DNA from: Corbicula japonica
Taxonomy: Eukaryota > Mollusca > Bivalvia > Venerida > Cyrenidae
NCBI GenBank assembly: GCA_038501625.1
Contig: JAZAYU010000001.1
Span: 744,001-808,000 of the forward strand
Length of the DNA: 64,000 bases
Direction: 5' to 3'
Every line of letters begins with the position of its first letter. Within the stretch, counting starts at the first letter, position 1. The translations under genes and the position numbers were made by a program. The notes under the pieces are model-generated. The model had not been told where the DNA came from and made no database searches. It saw only the letters and a program-made list of their open reading frames with translations. Shown piece after piece: positions 27,001 to 35,575 of this stretch.

Positions 27001-30000
27001 GTGGCCCTTCAGTTAGCTGGCTGCAAAAAGGTCCAGCAAGAACTGGCTCAACCAGGGGCTGTTGAAAGGTTTATTAAGGATGAAGAAATATGTCTGAAGA
27101 TTAGAAGCACATTTGCTGGCCAGTATAGTCTTGATAAGGTAATGCCTATTTTCACAAATTAAAGGCTTATTAATCTGCGGCTCCAATGCTTTTAGCAAGC
27201 CCAGCCGTGGCTCCGAAATCGGGGGATCATTAGCGCTAATGCGATGCCATAAACTGTAAAATTAGACCAAAGATTGTTGTTTTTTTGACAATTACCGGTA
27301 GCAAATACACAGTCAAGTGCCAAGACTATGAAACAGTTATGTGTCACGGAAATGCCTCAGGATGTTAGCATCATGGCTAAGAATGCAAAAGTATTTAAAC
27401 ATAAACAAGTTGGCTCTTCACACTGAGTTTGATATGCTTGGCACACTTCTACAGAGCCGTAAGAAGGATCTTATAAACATTGTGCTAGTGGTTTTAGACA
27501 GATTGTCAGATTGTACAACCATATTTGATAGATTCTTACATTTCAGTACTAAAACAATCACCAGTGTTTGTATGTGCCAGTGAAAATATAAAATTACAAT
27601 AATAACTTCAGTACTGACATTATAACAACTTTTTTATAAGTACTGATACATCTTTTGTGTCCCGCTCTATGTACAATTATTATGTTTAAATATTCAGATC
27701 TATGTTCTATAACCCTTTCCTCGATATATACGCATTTTTACCCATGTGCAACCAGTGTAGATCCAGATCAGCCGGCACATCCATGCTGTCTGATCAGGAT
27801 CTGCACTGGTGGCATTTCGAGTGTAGAGCATGATTGTCAGCAATGCATATTTTCCTTTATCACAGAAACATTTTGGAAAATCTTGTTAACCCTTTCCTTG
27901 ATATATACGTAATTTTACGCATGTGCAACCAGTGTAGATCCAGATCAGCCGGCACATCAGTGCCATCTGAACAGGATTTAAACCGGTCGCATTTTGGTAA
28001 GAAATAACCTAATGAATCAAAAAGTGAACAGTACAGATCCTGATCAGATGGCACGAATGTGCCTGCTGATTTGGATCTACACTGTTCGCCCATGCAATAA
28101 AGGTGTGTCTATGGAGGAAAGGGATAAAAAGAATATAGAATATATGAAATAAAGTAGGAAACTGTAGTAATAATAATTACTGATTATTTAAACCATATAC
28201 ACCAATTGCAGTATATTTACACTTCAACTTCATCCTCTACGATGAAGTCTTATTCATCTAATGAATCATTATTTCTGATGGTGAACATTGTGACGTATTA
28301 CTTTAAAAGGTGTGGCTACTGTAGAGCCGTTTACAATTTATTGGACGTTGCACGATGTTTTGATGTGTGACGTCACCGTGCATGCACGTTTTGCCATGAG
28401 TTGCTGCGAAAAAGCATGCCGTCATTCACTTTGTCGTCAACGTAGCTGTTCCAACAGTCATTCAAAAAAGCCGTAATATCACGAATTCTTCTAGTTATTT
28501 CTGTATTAATGAAATTATTTATGAGTTTAAATATAAGGATTGAATCAATATTTGATAGTTTCCATTTGGGTATGAAAAACAGTTGGATTGTTCAAACTTT
28601 GGGCTTCACACACTTTAATCATTCAACTGTTTTCCATACCCAAATGGAAACCCTCAACTATCGATTCAATCCTTAAATATTTATCATTTTATTTTATCAA
28701 TATGCCACTTTGCAGCAAGCATCATCTCTTCCGCAGCCCCAATGTTCAAATCGCTCCTATGGGCCTGAAATAGGAAATATATTGATCCCGAAATTCAAAA
28801 GTTGAATTTTTATGTGATACATTTACATAAATATATTTATCAAAGTATAGATTGGAAGAATTATTAAATCATGGTTGATTCACAGCATGGTCTATGGTGT
28901 GTGTTTCAGACAGAGGAAGGAGATAAGAACCTTGAGATGGCGTTGGCACAACCTTGCAAGTTTGTTTTGAAGCCACAAAGAGAGGGAGGAGGTAATATAT
29001 ACTTACATTATGTCACCTTTAATAACATGGAAGACACATTTGAATCATTGGTCAGAAGCAAGATCTTCATTTTGTCTAATTTTCTCATTACTTTAAACTG
29101 TAAGTTTATTTTCTAATAATATATAGTTTTTGCAAAATTGCCATGAAACAAGCAATATATTTTTGGCCTGGTTGACCTGTTTTTGGAAACAATAACAACA
29201 TCTTCACATTTGCCTTTTAAGATATTTATCTGTTTACCTTTAAACACTTGACTCAGTTTGAGTTATTTCCCTTTGTTCATGTGTATGAAAACTCTTGATT
29301 CAGAGTTTTAAAATTATTTCCCTTTGTTCATTTGTCTGAAAACTCCTTCAGATTTTTGTATTATTTTCATTATATGATTATTTTTCATGTGTCTTAACTC
29401 TTGATTCAGAGTTTTTTTATAGCCCATTGTTCATGTGTCATAAAAGTAAGATTGGGAATTCTTGAGAATAAAAGAAAAATATGGGCCTGTTTAAAAGGTA
29501 TAATCCAACTAAACATGTGTACCGGCAATTGCCCTTTATCTCACTTAAAGAGAAAACAATCATGAACAAGTTAACTCTTTACTGCATAGAATAAGATAAA
29601 ACATTCATGACCTAGAAGTGCAGATCCAGATCAGATGGCACAGACATGCCAGCTGTTCTGGATCTACACTGATCACACATGCCATAAAACCCGTGTGGAG
29701 TTATGGGTTAAGTACATTACTGAAAATCACAAAATTTGACAATTGAATTGGAACTGCAGATCAATCACTGTAATAGGACAACAGTGCGGTATATTTGCTT
29801 CCATGACTGATCAAAATAAGATGCAAAAATGAGGAAAGAAGTAAAAGAGTGGAGTAAGGCTCCAACGTTTTGATTACGGGCCATAATTCTTTACACAATC
29901 TCGGACTGTTTAAACGAACGGTCACATGACTATAAAGGCTGAAAAATATTTACAGAAGATCAGAAACATCATAACAAGCATGAAAAATATTTCCATAAGT

Positions 30001-32796
30001 CGTATTATCTTTATTTTAAGCGAAGATTGTCCTCGCCTTGTGCTGTGCATAATGTGTCATCATTTACGCGCAAAATCACTTGTGGTCTTTTGTCGTATAA
30101 ATATATAATGGCTGAATCAATGGGTAAATGCTCCAGTTTAGAAACACCTCCAAACTGTTGAAAAAAATGGGCATACCACTGCTCAGTGCAACTTATGCAA
30201 TGTCGTTTTTGAATATAGGTTCAGGTTCAGTGACCCTTGACACATTGTTAGTAGGTCTGTCTGATATAAACAACGTTTAAACAGGATCGTTTGGTTTTTC
30301 ATGGTCCGTGTAAACGTTTTCAAAAATGTGTAAACGTTTGAGCCTTAGAGTGGAGTGTAAAGATAGATTGAGTGCATCATTAGGAATAAAAAAATAGCAG
30401 TGTACCAGGTAATCAAAGTGGAAAACTGGAACTGGAATGCAATTGGGAGTGGTTATAAGTGCTGAATTGGCAAAATTGTCGTTTTCATGTTTTGGAATAC
30501 TATACTTACTACACTTTGCAGCATCTTGTGTGGGGTTTTATAATACTTTATTCTGTAATGCTAATGAATTAATGCTAATTTAAATAACATCAAAAAAATC
30601 CATCATGAAGTTGCTTGTAAGGTCATAATAATACAACTTTTTTTCCAAAATGTCAGTTGCAGCTTCTGCAACAGAATGAAATTATCGCACTGTTTCAAAG
30701 AGAAGTGGAGACAGCTTACAGAGGTGAATTCAGGGGATTCATTGGGGTTCCTAAAAAAAAACCTTTGCACAGCAATATTCAATTGAAAGTTGGAAATTAT
30801 CATATAACTACCCTAAGACTGCCCCAAATGAACCCCCTGTCTGGAAATCTTGCATTTGACCCTGGCTTTTCAACTTTATAAAATAGATGTACCTTATAAA
30901 TTGCTTGGGCGAACAATGTAGATCCATATCAGCTGGTACATCCATGCTGTCTGATCAGGATCTGCACTGTTTGCTTCTAGGTAAGAAATAACCACATGGA
31001 TCTTAAAGTGACTAGTGCAGATCCTGACCAGACAGCATGAATGTGTTGGCTAGTATTGATGTAAATTGTACACTGGGTGTCCTTGTGTTAAAGGGCATTT
31101 ATATGGAGTTAAGGGTTAAGTTATCTAATTTATGCCATTTTCTGTAGTCATTAAAAACACCTGTGTACATGTATATTTTGTATGCTCACTAGGTAATAAC
31201 ATCTATGGTGAAGATATCCGCAAGTTCCTAGAAAAGATTAAGGACAGTGAAGAGAGAAGTGCCTATGTACTCATGGAGAGGATATTTCCATGGCCACAGA
31301 AGAACTATCTCCTGAAGGAGGGCAGGGAGCCATCACTGAGAAATGTCGTCACTGAACTTGGAATATATGGAGTGTATCTCGGGTAGGTTTTCTGTAGGGG
31401 GCGGGGCATAGGAGAGTGGCGGTAGGGGGCGGGGCATAGGAGAAGTGTTTGTCCGTCTGATACTTAGGAGGCCATGTGAACAACAGATAACACAATTCCA
31501 TTCCTTTTGATATTTCATTGGCTAAAATTGTCTTTTACTTGGCTAAAAGAACAAACTAGAGAACACAAGTGTAGCCACATATATATCCATTTGTTGAAAT
31601 GTCTGTCAGTACTTCCATTCATTTATGTCATCAGTAAATCATGGTTCTCCTGACTGCTGCATATCACAACAACCCCTTTAATTTTGAAATAACTTTGGCA
31701 AAATTTTAACTGGTTGAGTTGATTTAAAGAAGCAAACCAACCATCATGTAGGGTCCAGGCCAAGGGTCAGATCTGTCAGATTTCTTGCTTGCTTCAGTTT
31801 TGTAAATTGTAGCTGAAATGTGAAAAAGTAATAGGATGAGTAAATTTTTTTCACTACAAATTATGTAAAAATGTATTACATTTAAAATAGATTTTCCAAA
31901 ATGTTTCTGTGATTAAGGAAAATGTGCTGTACAGATAATCAGGCTCTACACTCTATGCTTCTTATCAGAAATGATGTTATGGATCAAAAAATGGCCAGTG
32001 TTGATCCAGATAGTAACTGCACAGATTCGCATGCTGATCAGGATCAACACTGATTGCACATGGGATATAAACTGTATCAGGTAACCCTTTCCTCCATAGA
32101 CACTCCTTTATTGCATGATGAACAGTTTAGATCCAGATCAGCCTGCACATCCATCTGATCAGGATCTAAACTGTTCACTTTTTGATTTATTAGGTTATCC
32201 CTGACCAAAATGTGACCAGTGCAGATCCCTCATCAGACGGCACGGATGTGCCTGCTGATCTGTTAGTCGCACATGTGTAAAGATACGTATTGATGGAGGA
32301 AAGGGTTAACTGACTGCCAAAGTATGTAAGAATTTCTGATCATCATTTGTATTTATTTTTACTTGTAATGTGATTGAGGAGTTGTAACATTTTAACCCTT
32401 TCCTTCATAGGTACACCTTTATCGCATGGGTGAACTGTTTAGATCCAGATCAGCCGGCACATCCTTGCCATCTGATCAGAATCTAAACTGTTCGCTTTTT
32501 GATTTGTTAGGTTATCCATGACCAAAATGCGACCAGTGCAGATCCTGATCAGACGGCACAGATGTGCCTGCTGATCTGGATCCACACTGGTTGCACATGC
32601 ATAAAAAGCCGTATGTATGTAGGAAAGGGTTAAGAAAGATAGCATGTATTTTTGTAGGTCAGCTGACAAGGAATATTGGAATACGGAAGTGGGTCACCTG
32701 CTGAGGACAAAGTCAGATGAAGATAATGAAGGAGGAATTGTCGCAGGATTTGCCACCATTGATTCCCCTCTACTTGTACAGTCACCTTTTGCATGA
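14950..32796 (+). CDS. GSS: Glutathione synthetase, complete coding region in 12 exons
   Basis: The enzyme joins gamma-glutamylcysteine and glycine to glutathione using ATP and Mg2+; it is a cytosolic homodimer in animals. Coding exons: 14950-15046, 16910-17096, 18688-18763, 19767-19930, 22089-22131, 24364-24437, 24708-24872, 25864-25933, 26947-27138, 28910-28991, 31193-31382, 32658-32796. Together they make 1479 nt, that is 492 codons plus TGA (human enzyme 474). Family landmarks seen: LGLFRNDYM with Arg128, QIEFNT with Mg-ligand-type Glu155 and Asn157, IYFRDGY with Arg280, [10 protein letters not shown] near 317-325, the glycine-rich loop [10 protein letters not shown] at 377-386 with Lys377 and Glu381, and EVGHLLRTK with Arg463 and Lys465. 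The start is the first ATG after a strong acceptor at 14939-14940, so a 5' untranslated exon lies further upstream. Reading on into that exon in frame cannot be excluded. No frameshift or stop is seen. Confidence 0.95.
15080..15424. mobile_element. MITE with CAGGGCTTTTTTC ends, GSS intron 1
   Basis: Starts CAGGGCTTTTTTC and ends GAAAAAAGCCCTG, a perfect 13-bp inverted repeat, beginning 33 nt after exon 1. The CAGGG end resembles hAT, but no clean 8-bp duplication is visible. Confidence 0.55.
15533..15953. repeat. Near-perfect inverted repeat, 208-bp arms, 5-bp loop, GSS intron 1
   Basis: Arms 15533-15740 and 15746-15953 around TTACT. I find two mismatches (the A7 tract near 15641, and the base after GCTGGCC) and no indel. 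The right arm runs straight into a family A MITE. Inside each arm is a smaller near-palindrome around TATATAGGC. Confidence 0.92.
15954..16116. mobile_element. Family A MITE, left end replaced by the long inverted repeat
   Basis: Begins at ATCCAGATCAGCTGAC directly after the right arm of the intron 1 inverted repeat and ends ATGAAGTAAAGGGTTAA. Confidence 0.7.
16686..16887. mobile_element. Family A MITE, just before GSS exon 2
   Basis: TTAACCCTTTACTCCATATA to AAGTCAAGGATTTAA. Its right end is 22 nt from the exon 2 acceptor junction, so it sits in the branch-point zone of intron 1. Confidence 0.75.
16910..17096 (+). CDS. GSS: GSS exon 2
   Basis: Acceptor TATTTTCAG and donor GTGAGT. Encodes residues 33-95, including [12 protein letters not shown], which lines up with human YAPFTLFPSLVP, and HEFLEQCLK. 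The intron after it is mostly a tandem-repeat element. Confidence 0.95.
17105..18240 (+). mobile_element. Element with about 6.5 tandem repeats of 155 bp, GSS intron 2
   Basis: Starts with TATGCCCCCACAAAGTGGG and a CCGT-rich stretch, and ends GTGGGGGCATCAGTGTC. Units carry GTGGCATCAACTCC, at 17192, 17347, 17502, 17657, 17806, 17960 and 18111. The first three spacings are exactly 155 bp; later units are shorter and more diverged. A short end, a tandem core and another end recall bivalve Helitron-like (pearl/DINE) elements, but that class is inference. Confidence 0.8.
18502..18652. mobile_element. Family B foldback, diverged, GSS intron 2
   Basis: AGTCTCAAGTCTCAAGCAT and CTAATCAGATGCTTAAAAT arms with a changed centre; ends 35 nt before exon 3. 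Confidence 0.7.
18688..18763 (+). CDS. GSS: GSS exon 3
   Basis: Acceptor TTTTTAG and donor GTATTT. Encodes residues 95-120 ([15 protein letters not shown]), matching the helix that follows the first strand in animal GSS. Confidence 0.93.
18880..19096. mobile_element. Family A MITE, GSS intron 3, first of three
   Basis: TTAACCCTTTCCTCCATATA to GTGGAGGAAAAGGTT; part of the left module is deleted. Confidence 0.78.
19132..19367. mobile_element. Family A MITE, GSS intron 3, second of three
   Basis: ATCCCTTTATTTCATGGGA to ATATGAAGTAATGGGTAA; older, with several base changes in both modules. Confidence 0.68.
19420..19614. mobile_element. Family A MITE, GSS intron 3, third of three
   Basis: TTAACTCTTTCCTCCATAGA to TCAAGGAAAGGGTTAA, with TTAA on both sides. 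The right module is shortened. Confidence 0.8.
19767..19930 (+). CDS. GSS: GSS exon 4
   Basis: Encodes residues 121-175. It holds the Arg128 and Glu155/Asn157 substrate and metal motifs. Between them the clam protein has about 8 more residues than human, with a Cys-Cys pair at 139-140. Donor GTAAGT is canonical; a foldback palindrome starts about 25 nt into the next intron. Confidence 0.95.
19955..20109. mobile_element. Family B foldback, GSS intron 4
   Basis: Outer ends CAGTGCCAAAGATCATAAAA and ATAATCTTGGGCACTG, with the same GGCGACTGGTCGCC centre. Confidence 0.85.
20427..20896. mobile_element. Family E TIR MITE, copy 2, GSS intron 4
   Basis: TTAAGGGCTTACCACACTCC at the left and GGAGTGTGGTAAGCCCTTAA at the right form a perfect 20-bp inverted repeat. 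If TTAA is the target site, the element ends are GGGCTTACC, which would fit a second piggyBac-like family. Confidence 0.75.
21069..21311. mobile_element. Family A MITE, GSS intron 4
   Basis: TTAATCCTTTAAATCCATGG to ATGAAGTAAAGAGTTAA, full length. Confidence 0.75.
22089..22131 (+). CDS. GSS: GSS exon 5
   Basis: A 43-nt exon (residues 175-189, [14 protein letters not shown]) between acceptor TTAACAG and donor GTAAAT. The phases of exons 4 and 6 require exactly this length modulo 3. Confidence 0.85.
22250..23968 (+). mobile_element. 5'-truncated LINE with intact reverse-transcriptase ORF, in GSS intron 5
   Basis: The non-LTR retrotransposon lies in the same orientation as the host gene. It starts inside the RT region (NYRPVSIL), runs through the ORF stop at 23601, has an untranslated tail, AATAAA near 23942 and a terminal (TCTA) microsatellite of about 5 units. 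The endonuclease and 5' end are missing. At the 5' junction a 19-bp piece is repeated at 22248 and 22268. No clear target-site duplication was seen. The microsatellite-like tail points to the CR1/L2/Jockey group, but I cannot fix the clade. Confidence 0.88.
22255..23601 (+). CDS. LINE reverse transcriptase (5'-truncated ORF)
   Basis: About 440 codons are open with no frameshift. Counting from GTG at 22312, motif A is [12 protein letters not shown] (62-73), motif [14 protein letters not shown] (119-131), motif C YADD (149-152), then [16 protein letters not shown] and KYLGVNLD. The C-terminal part has [10 protein letters not shown] and ends FKKSVKEHF. Both aspartates of YADD are present. Without the 5' part and its promoter it is probably not autonomous, although an unbroken ORF suggests recent insertion. 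Confidence 0.9.
   Translation, partial: KLVIKTEAGNYRPVSILSVVSKVLERIIYDQVESYLTENKLLYTHQSGFRHKYSTDTCLLYLTDFIKFEMDKGNYVGMVLLDLQKAFDTVDHDVLLMKLEAMGFSSDVTHWFRSYLSSRTQMVNVSGILSSSANITCGVPQGSILGPLLFLIYVNDMEAVVRNKLLLYADDSGILVSGKDIQYITSQLTDDLTSISKWLTDNKLSLHLGKTESILFASKPKLRSCDKLDIVCNETSISSTKSVKYLGVNLDQSLSGESTANQVIKKANAKLKFLYRKSSFLNRYTKQLLVSSLIQCHFDYACASWYLGLSQALKNRLQATQNKMLRFILDLSPRTHIGMAHFEEVGWLPVHLRVNSLILGHVHKIHSNSAPSYLNEYFILANEVHSYSTRFRDSNSYSIPRVKGFGKKSFAYNGCQVWNSLPPHLRSISSNSQFKKSVKEHFMQSIPA
24364..24437 (+). CDS. GSS: GSS exon 6
   Basis: Encodes residues 190-214, including [14 protein letters not shown], which aligns with human KGLALGIAKAWELY. The following intron is only 270 nt and nearly all MITE. 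Confidence 0.93.
24461..24687. mobile_element. Family A MITE filling GSS intron 6
   Basis: ACCTTTCCTCCATATA to AAAAAAAAGGTTAA. It occupies 227 of the 270 nt of the intron, leaving 23 nt after the donor and 20 nt before the exon 7 junction. Confidence 0.85.
24708..24872 (+). CDS. GSS: GSS exon 7
   Basis: Encodes residues 214-269 ([19 protein letters not shown]), matching human ALVLLIAQEKERNIFDQR. Acceptor TTTTTTACAG, donor GTGAGT. Confidence 0.93.
24911..25149. mobile_element. Family A MITE, GSS intron 7
   Basis: ATCCCTTTACTACATTAAT to GGAGTAAAGGGTTCAA. A small direct duplication of AATAAATAAAAAATAACCTA-type sequence sits in the centre. Confidence 0.75.
25266..25418. mobile_element. Family B foldback, GSS intron 7
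   Basis: CAGTGCCCAAGGTTATAAAA to ATAACCTTGGACACAG; the centre has lost part of the left arm and reads GACTGGTCGCCG. Confidence 0.82.
25600..25842. mobile_element. Family A MITE, end of GSS intron 7
   Basis: TTCCCTTTAATTTCATATA to GTGGTAAAGGATTAA, ending 21 nt before exon 8; strongly diverged modules. Confidence 0.6.
25864..25933 (+). CDS. GSS: GSS exon 8
   Basis: Encodes residues 269-292 with [12 protein letters not shown]. Arg280 and Tyr283 align with human Arg267 and Tyr270, which contact substrate. Confidence 0.95.
26249..26405. mobile_element. Family A MITE, degraded, GSS intron 8
   Basis: Traces only: ATCCCTTACCAACCATTAAA, CCGTGCCATCTGATCTTGAT, GTGAACAGTGTAG and ATAACAGCCATAT. Confidence 0.45.
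26419..26565. mobile_element. Family B foldback, GSS intron 8
   Basis: GAAGGTTTTAAAACTGAG to TTTTATAACCTTGGATACAG; centre GGCGACCAGTTGCC. Confidence 0.82.
26947..27138 (+). CDS. GSS: GSS exon 9
   Basis: Encodes residues 293-356 with [19 protein letters not shown] and [10 protein letters not shown], both strongly conserved in animal GSS; it holds the ATP-contacting Lys of KKVQQEL. Confidence 0.96.
27170..27370 (+). repeat. Family F dispersed repeat, copy 2, GSS intron 9
   Basis: GCGATGCCATAAACTGTAAA and GAAACAGTTATGTGTCACGG match the copy near 8.2 kb; starts about 30 nt after exon 9. Confidence 0.6.
27710..27817. mobile_element. Family A MITE, left half, GSS intron 9
   Basis: TAACCCTTTCCTCGATATA plus one complete hairpin module, then unrelated sequence. 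Confidence 0.75.
27886..28126. mobile_element. Family A MITE, full length, GSS intron 9
   Basis: TTAACCCTTTCCTTGATATA to TATGGAGGAAAGGGATAA. The two modules are close to the reference copy at 12534, so it is relatively young. Confidence 0.87.
28531..28682. repeat. Inverted repeat, about 60-bp arms, GSS intron 9
   Basis: AAGGATTGAATC, TTTCCATTTGGGTATG and AACAGTTG of the left arm return inverted as CAACTGTTTTCCATACCCAA and GATTCAATCCTT. The loop is about 35 nt and there are a few mismatches. Confidence 0.8.
28910..28991 (+). CDS. GSS: GSS exon 10
   Basis: Encodes residues 357-384 with [12 protein letters not shown]. The splice falls inside the glycine-rich ATP loop, at the first base of Gly384. 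Confidence 0.96.
29571..29711. mobile_element. Family A MITE, internally deleted, GSS intron 10
   Basis: TTAACTCTTTACTGCATAGA to GTGTGGAGTTATGGGTTAA with one compound module left. Confidence 0.65.
29855..30347. mobile_element. hAT-like MITE, 493 bp, GSS intron 10
   Basis: Ends TAAGGCTCCAACGTTT and AAACGTTTGAGCCTTA form a 16-bp inverted repeat with one mismatch. The 8-bp target duplication GAGTGGAG stands at 29847-29854 and 30348-30355. An 8-bp duplication is typical of hAT. No transposase is encoded. Confidence 0.8.
30721..30868 (+). repeat. Family D repeat, copy 2, GSS intron 10
   Basis: GTTGGAAATTATCATATAAC and AAGACTGCCCCAAATGAACC, with GGAAATCTTGCATTTGACCC at the right end. Confidence 0.7.
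30890..31119. mobile_element. Family A MITE, end of GSS intron 10
   Basis: Left terminus lost; GCTTGGGCGAACAATG to TATGGAGTTAAGGGTTAA. It ends 74 nt before exon 11. Confidence 0.68.
31193..31382 (+). CDS. GSS: GSS exon 11
   Basis: Completes the ATP loop (GNNIYGED) and encodes residues 384-447, including [15 protein letters not shown] and [12 protein letters not shown]. Donor GTAGGT. Confidence 0.96.
31931..32078. mobile_element. Family A MITE, degraded, GSS intron 11
   Basis: TCAGAAATGATGTTATGGATC, GTTGATCCAGATAG and CTGATCAGGATCAACACTG recall the centre and right module. Confidence 0.5.
32081..32309. mobile_element. Family A MITE, full length, GSS intron 11
   Basis: TAACCCTTTCCTCCATAGAC to GATGGAGGAAAGGGTTAA; a few bases lost near 32265. 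Confidence 0.85.
32392..32633. mobile_element. Family A MITE, full length, before GSS exon 12
   Basis: TTAACCCTTTCCTTCATAGG to GTAGGAAAGGGTTAA. It ends 24 nt before the exon 12 acceptor junction. Confidence 0.87.
32658..32796 (+). CDS. GSS: GSS exon 12, stop codon
   Basis: Encodes residues 447-492: EVGHLLRTK, then the Gly/Ala-rich A-loop region [14 protein letters not shown] and a tail about 5 residues longer than human. TGA at 32794-32796. The first AATAAA downstream is at 34811, so the 3' UTR either is long and includes MITEs or uses a variant signal. Confidence 0.94.
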
Positions 32797-33054
32797 GACT
32801 CTATGGAACTGGTTTAATTGTGCAATCATTTATGACATACCACATCAAGTTGTCAATTTGAGAGATGATGTTTTTTGTCACTTATAACCTTAGGGCCAGC
32901 TCTTGCAGATTCTTTGACAGATCACAGTTATGTTTAAACAGAAAAAAGCTGTGATTATAGCTTTTTGATAAGAATAGTGTAGAAAAGATACAAAAAGGAA
33001 TGGATGAAAGGAGCTCTTGATAAAATCAACTTTTATAAATTATATTAAGATGTA

Positions 33055-33365
33055 TTAACCCTGTACTCCATTTAATAATATGGGTTTTATCACATGCCTG
33101 AACAGTCAAGATCTAGATCAGCAATGCCTGAACAGTCAAGATCTAGATCAGCTGGCAAATCCAGGCTGATTGATAAGGATCCAAGATCAGTGAGTACATC
33201 CATGGAAATAGGATCTTCACTGTTGACTTCTTGGTCAGAAATAAGCTGATAAATCCAAAAGTGAATAGTTTAGATCCTTATCAGATGGCCTGGATGTGCT
33301 GTCTGATCTGGATCTACACTGTTTTCCCATAGATAACAGCCATATCTCATAGAGTAAAGGATTAA
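33055..33365. mobile_element. Family A MITE with a 28-bp internal duplication
   Basis: TTAACCCTGTACTCCATTTA to GAGTAAAGGATTAAA. AATGCCTGAACAGTCAAGAT occurs twice in direct tandem around 33095-33150, making this copy longer than usual. Confidence 0.75.
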
Positions 33366-34440
33366 ATAGATTTTAAATTTGTGCAAAGAAATGTTTAGCC
33401 TCTTCTACAAATAACAACTGGAAGTGGCGTATATATAACAGTGATGTTTTGTTTAGTTACGATAAGTCTTCAGTGGAAGATAACTTATGCAGATTATTTA
33501 TGCATTAAAGCAGAAAACAGAAAGAATGAAGTTACTGCTATTATGGTAAATCCGGGTTCATGATCTTAGTATTATGTTTATAAAAATTAATAGATGGGGC
33601 CATGGTGATTTTTTTGCATTTATTTTATTAAAACATGTAGAGTAATCAGTGTCAAGTACCATAACTCTGTCTTGCATTTTGATCAAGTTATGTCCCTCTT
33701 CAGACTTTAAGTTGGCTTAAACTATTCCCCACCCCTCTCCCAGTCTAAGCCTGCTAGCCTACCCGTAACCCCATCAACTACCAATTTCCTTCTTCTTTAA
33801 ACATTTTCATTGCATTTGTAAAGTACCTTCAGAGAAAAGGTCTTTCCAGCTCCTACCACCACTGTGACCTTCACTACCCCCCCATCCCCATTTTTCTCAA
33901 ACTGAAAAGAAAATCATACCTAACCCCATTAAATCTCAATTTTCTTTATTTCTTTTTTAAATATTCTATCCCTGACCACACCCCACCTACCCCTAAATAC
34001 ACACAAAAGAATATCTGTAATACACCCCCTCTAACAAACTTATTAATACTTAAGGGTCTTTGGACTAAGATCAAGGTGTAGTATCTGTTCTTATCAGAAT
34101 ATAAATGATAAAAAATCCACCTCTTCCATCGATTGAAAGTGTGATTCCTTATTCAAATTATGCTTTAAATTTCTTTGACCACACTTTTTTTACAGTGCAT
34201 AGCTGAGCATGCTTTTATTGCTGAATCTCTCCTGTATCACATTGTCTGGTCCATTTTAAAAGTTCTTGCCATTAAAGAGTCCTGGGAAGCTACAACAATT
34301 AACATTGAGTAGAGAAATATCCAAGGCTACTAAACAAAGATCTTAGCAATGATATATCCTATTATTTGAAAACATATTACATTGTAAAAAAACAACTGTT
34401 AAACATTCAGAACATTTTTTTTACCGTGACTGTAAGTGTG
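33366..34440. other. Downstream of GSS, decayed repeat text
   Basis: ACCATAACTCTGTCTTGC and TTATGTCCCTCTTCAGAC near 33660-33710 resemble phrases in the tandem element at 37.6-38.2 kb; a C-rich stretch follows. May be GSS 3' UTR in part. Confidence 0.4.
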
Positions 34441-34667
34441 TTAACACTTTATTCCATGTTTTGGCTATGCATTGTAGATCCAGATCAGCCAGCACATCAT
34501 GTCATCTGATCAGGATCTTCACTGTTTGCTTTTGATTCATTTGGTAATTATTTTCGCCAAAAAGCAAACAGTGTAGATCCTGATCAGATGGCATGGATTT
34601 ATCAGCTAATCTGGATCTTCACTGATCGCCTCGTTAATAGAGAGCTAATTACATAGGAAGAAACTAA
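34441..34667. mobile_element. Family A MITE, diverged
   Basis: TTAACACTTTATTCCATG to TTACATAGGAAGAAAC; both modules present. Confidence 0.68.
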
Positions 34668-34796
34668 CATGTACAGTTAGTGACTTGGAATGTTTTGTGT
34701 ATTTTAATGATGGCAATTCCTAATATGCATATTGCACTTTTTGTCAATTGTGCATTGCTTAAATCCAACATGAGGATACAAATGTTATTGTAAACT

Positions 34797-34922
34797 ATTT
34801 TTGATAGGGGAATAAAAGCTCCCGTTCTCTGTATTTTAAATATGTTATGTAATTGTTTTATTTTTGATAGGGGAATAAAAGCTCCGGTTCTCTGTATTTT
34901 AAATATGTTATGTAATTGTTTT
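34797..34922. repeat. 63-bp tandem duplication with AATAAA
   Basis: Two units start TTGATAGGGGAATAAAAGC at 34801 and 34864, with one base difference (CTCCCG/CTCCGG). Each carries AATAAA, at 34811 and 34874, the first such signals after the GSS stop. Confidence 0.85.
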
Positions 34923-35176
34923 ACCTTGTTAAAATGTCTTGTTAATTTTATTGTAGGATGTCAGGTACATAATTATGTTTTATTATTTGTGTTCATTCAT
35001 GTAACATTTATTTAATAAATGATTTGGAATGGCAAGGAAAATATTGATTATAAGATAGCAAGCTTTGCTTTTATTTATGGCTTCCATGATTTTGTGTTAA
35101 AATGTTTACTATTTAGACTATAGACCTTTGCTAACATGTTAAGTGTATGTTCTGGTATTGTAAATAATTGTTATTT

Positions 35177-35417
35177 TTAACCCTTTCCTCCATAAATACC
35201 CATTTTTAGGCATGTGCGGCCATTGTAGATCCAGATCAGCCGGCACATCCATGCCGTCTGATCAGGATCTGCAATGATTGCATTTAGTCAGAAACAACCT
35301 AAAGAATCAAAAAGTGAACAGTGCAGATCCTGATCAGATGGCACAGATGTGCCGACTGATTTGGATCTACATTGTTTGCCCAAGCAACAAAGGTGTGTCT
35401 TTGGAGCAAAGGGTTAA
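35177..35417. mobile_element. Family A MITE, full length with TTAA on both sides
   Basis: TTAACCCTTTCCTCCATAAA to TTGGAGCAAAGGGTTAA. Confidence 0.85.
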
Positions 35418-35575
35418 AATAATATTTTGATTGACAGTTGTGTATATAGTAAATAATCATAGGTGATAAACAGAAGATGCTAGGCAAAAAGTGGACATAT
35501 TGGACATTTTTTTCAATTAATAATGAATGTTGGCACAATCAACATATGATATTACCAATCTAAATAGGGACAATT

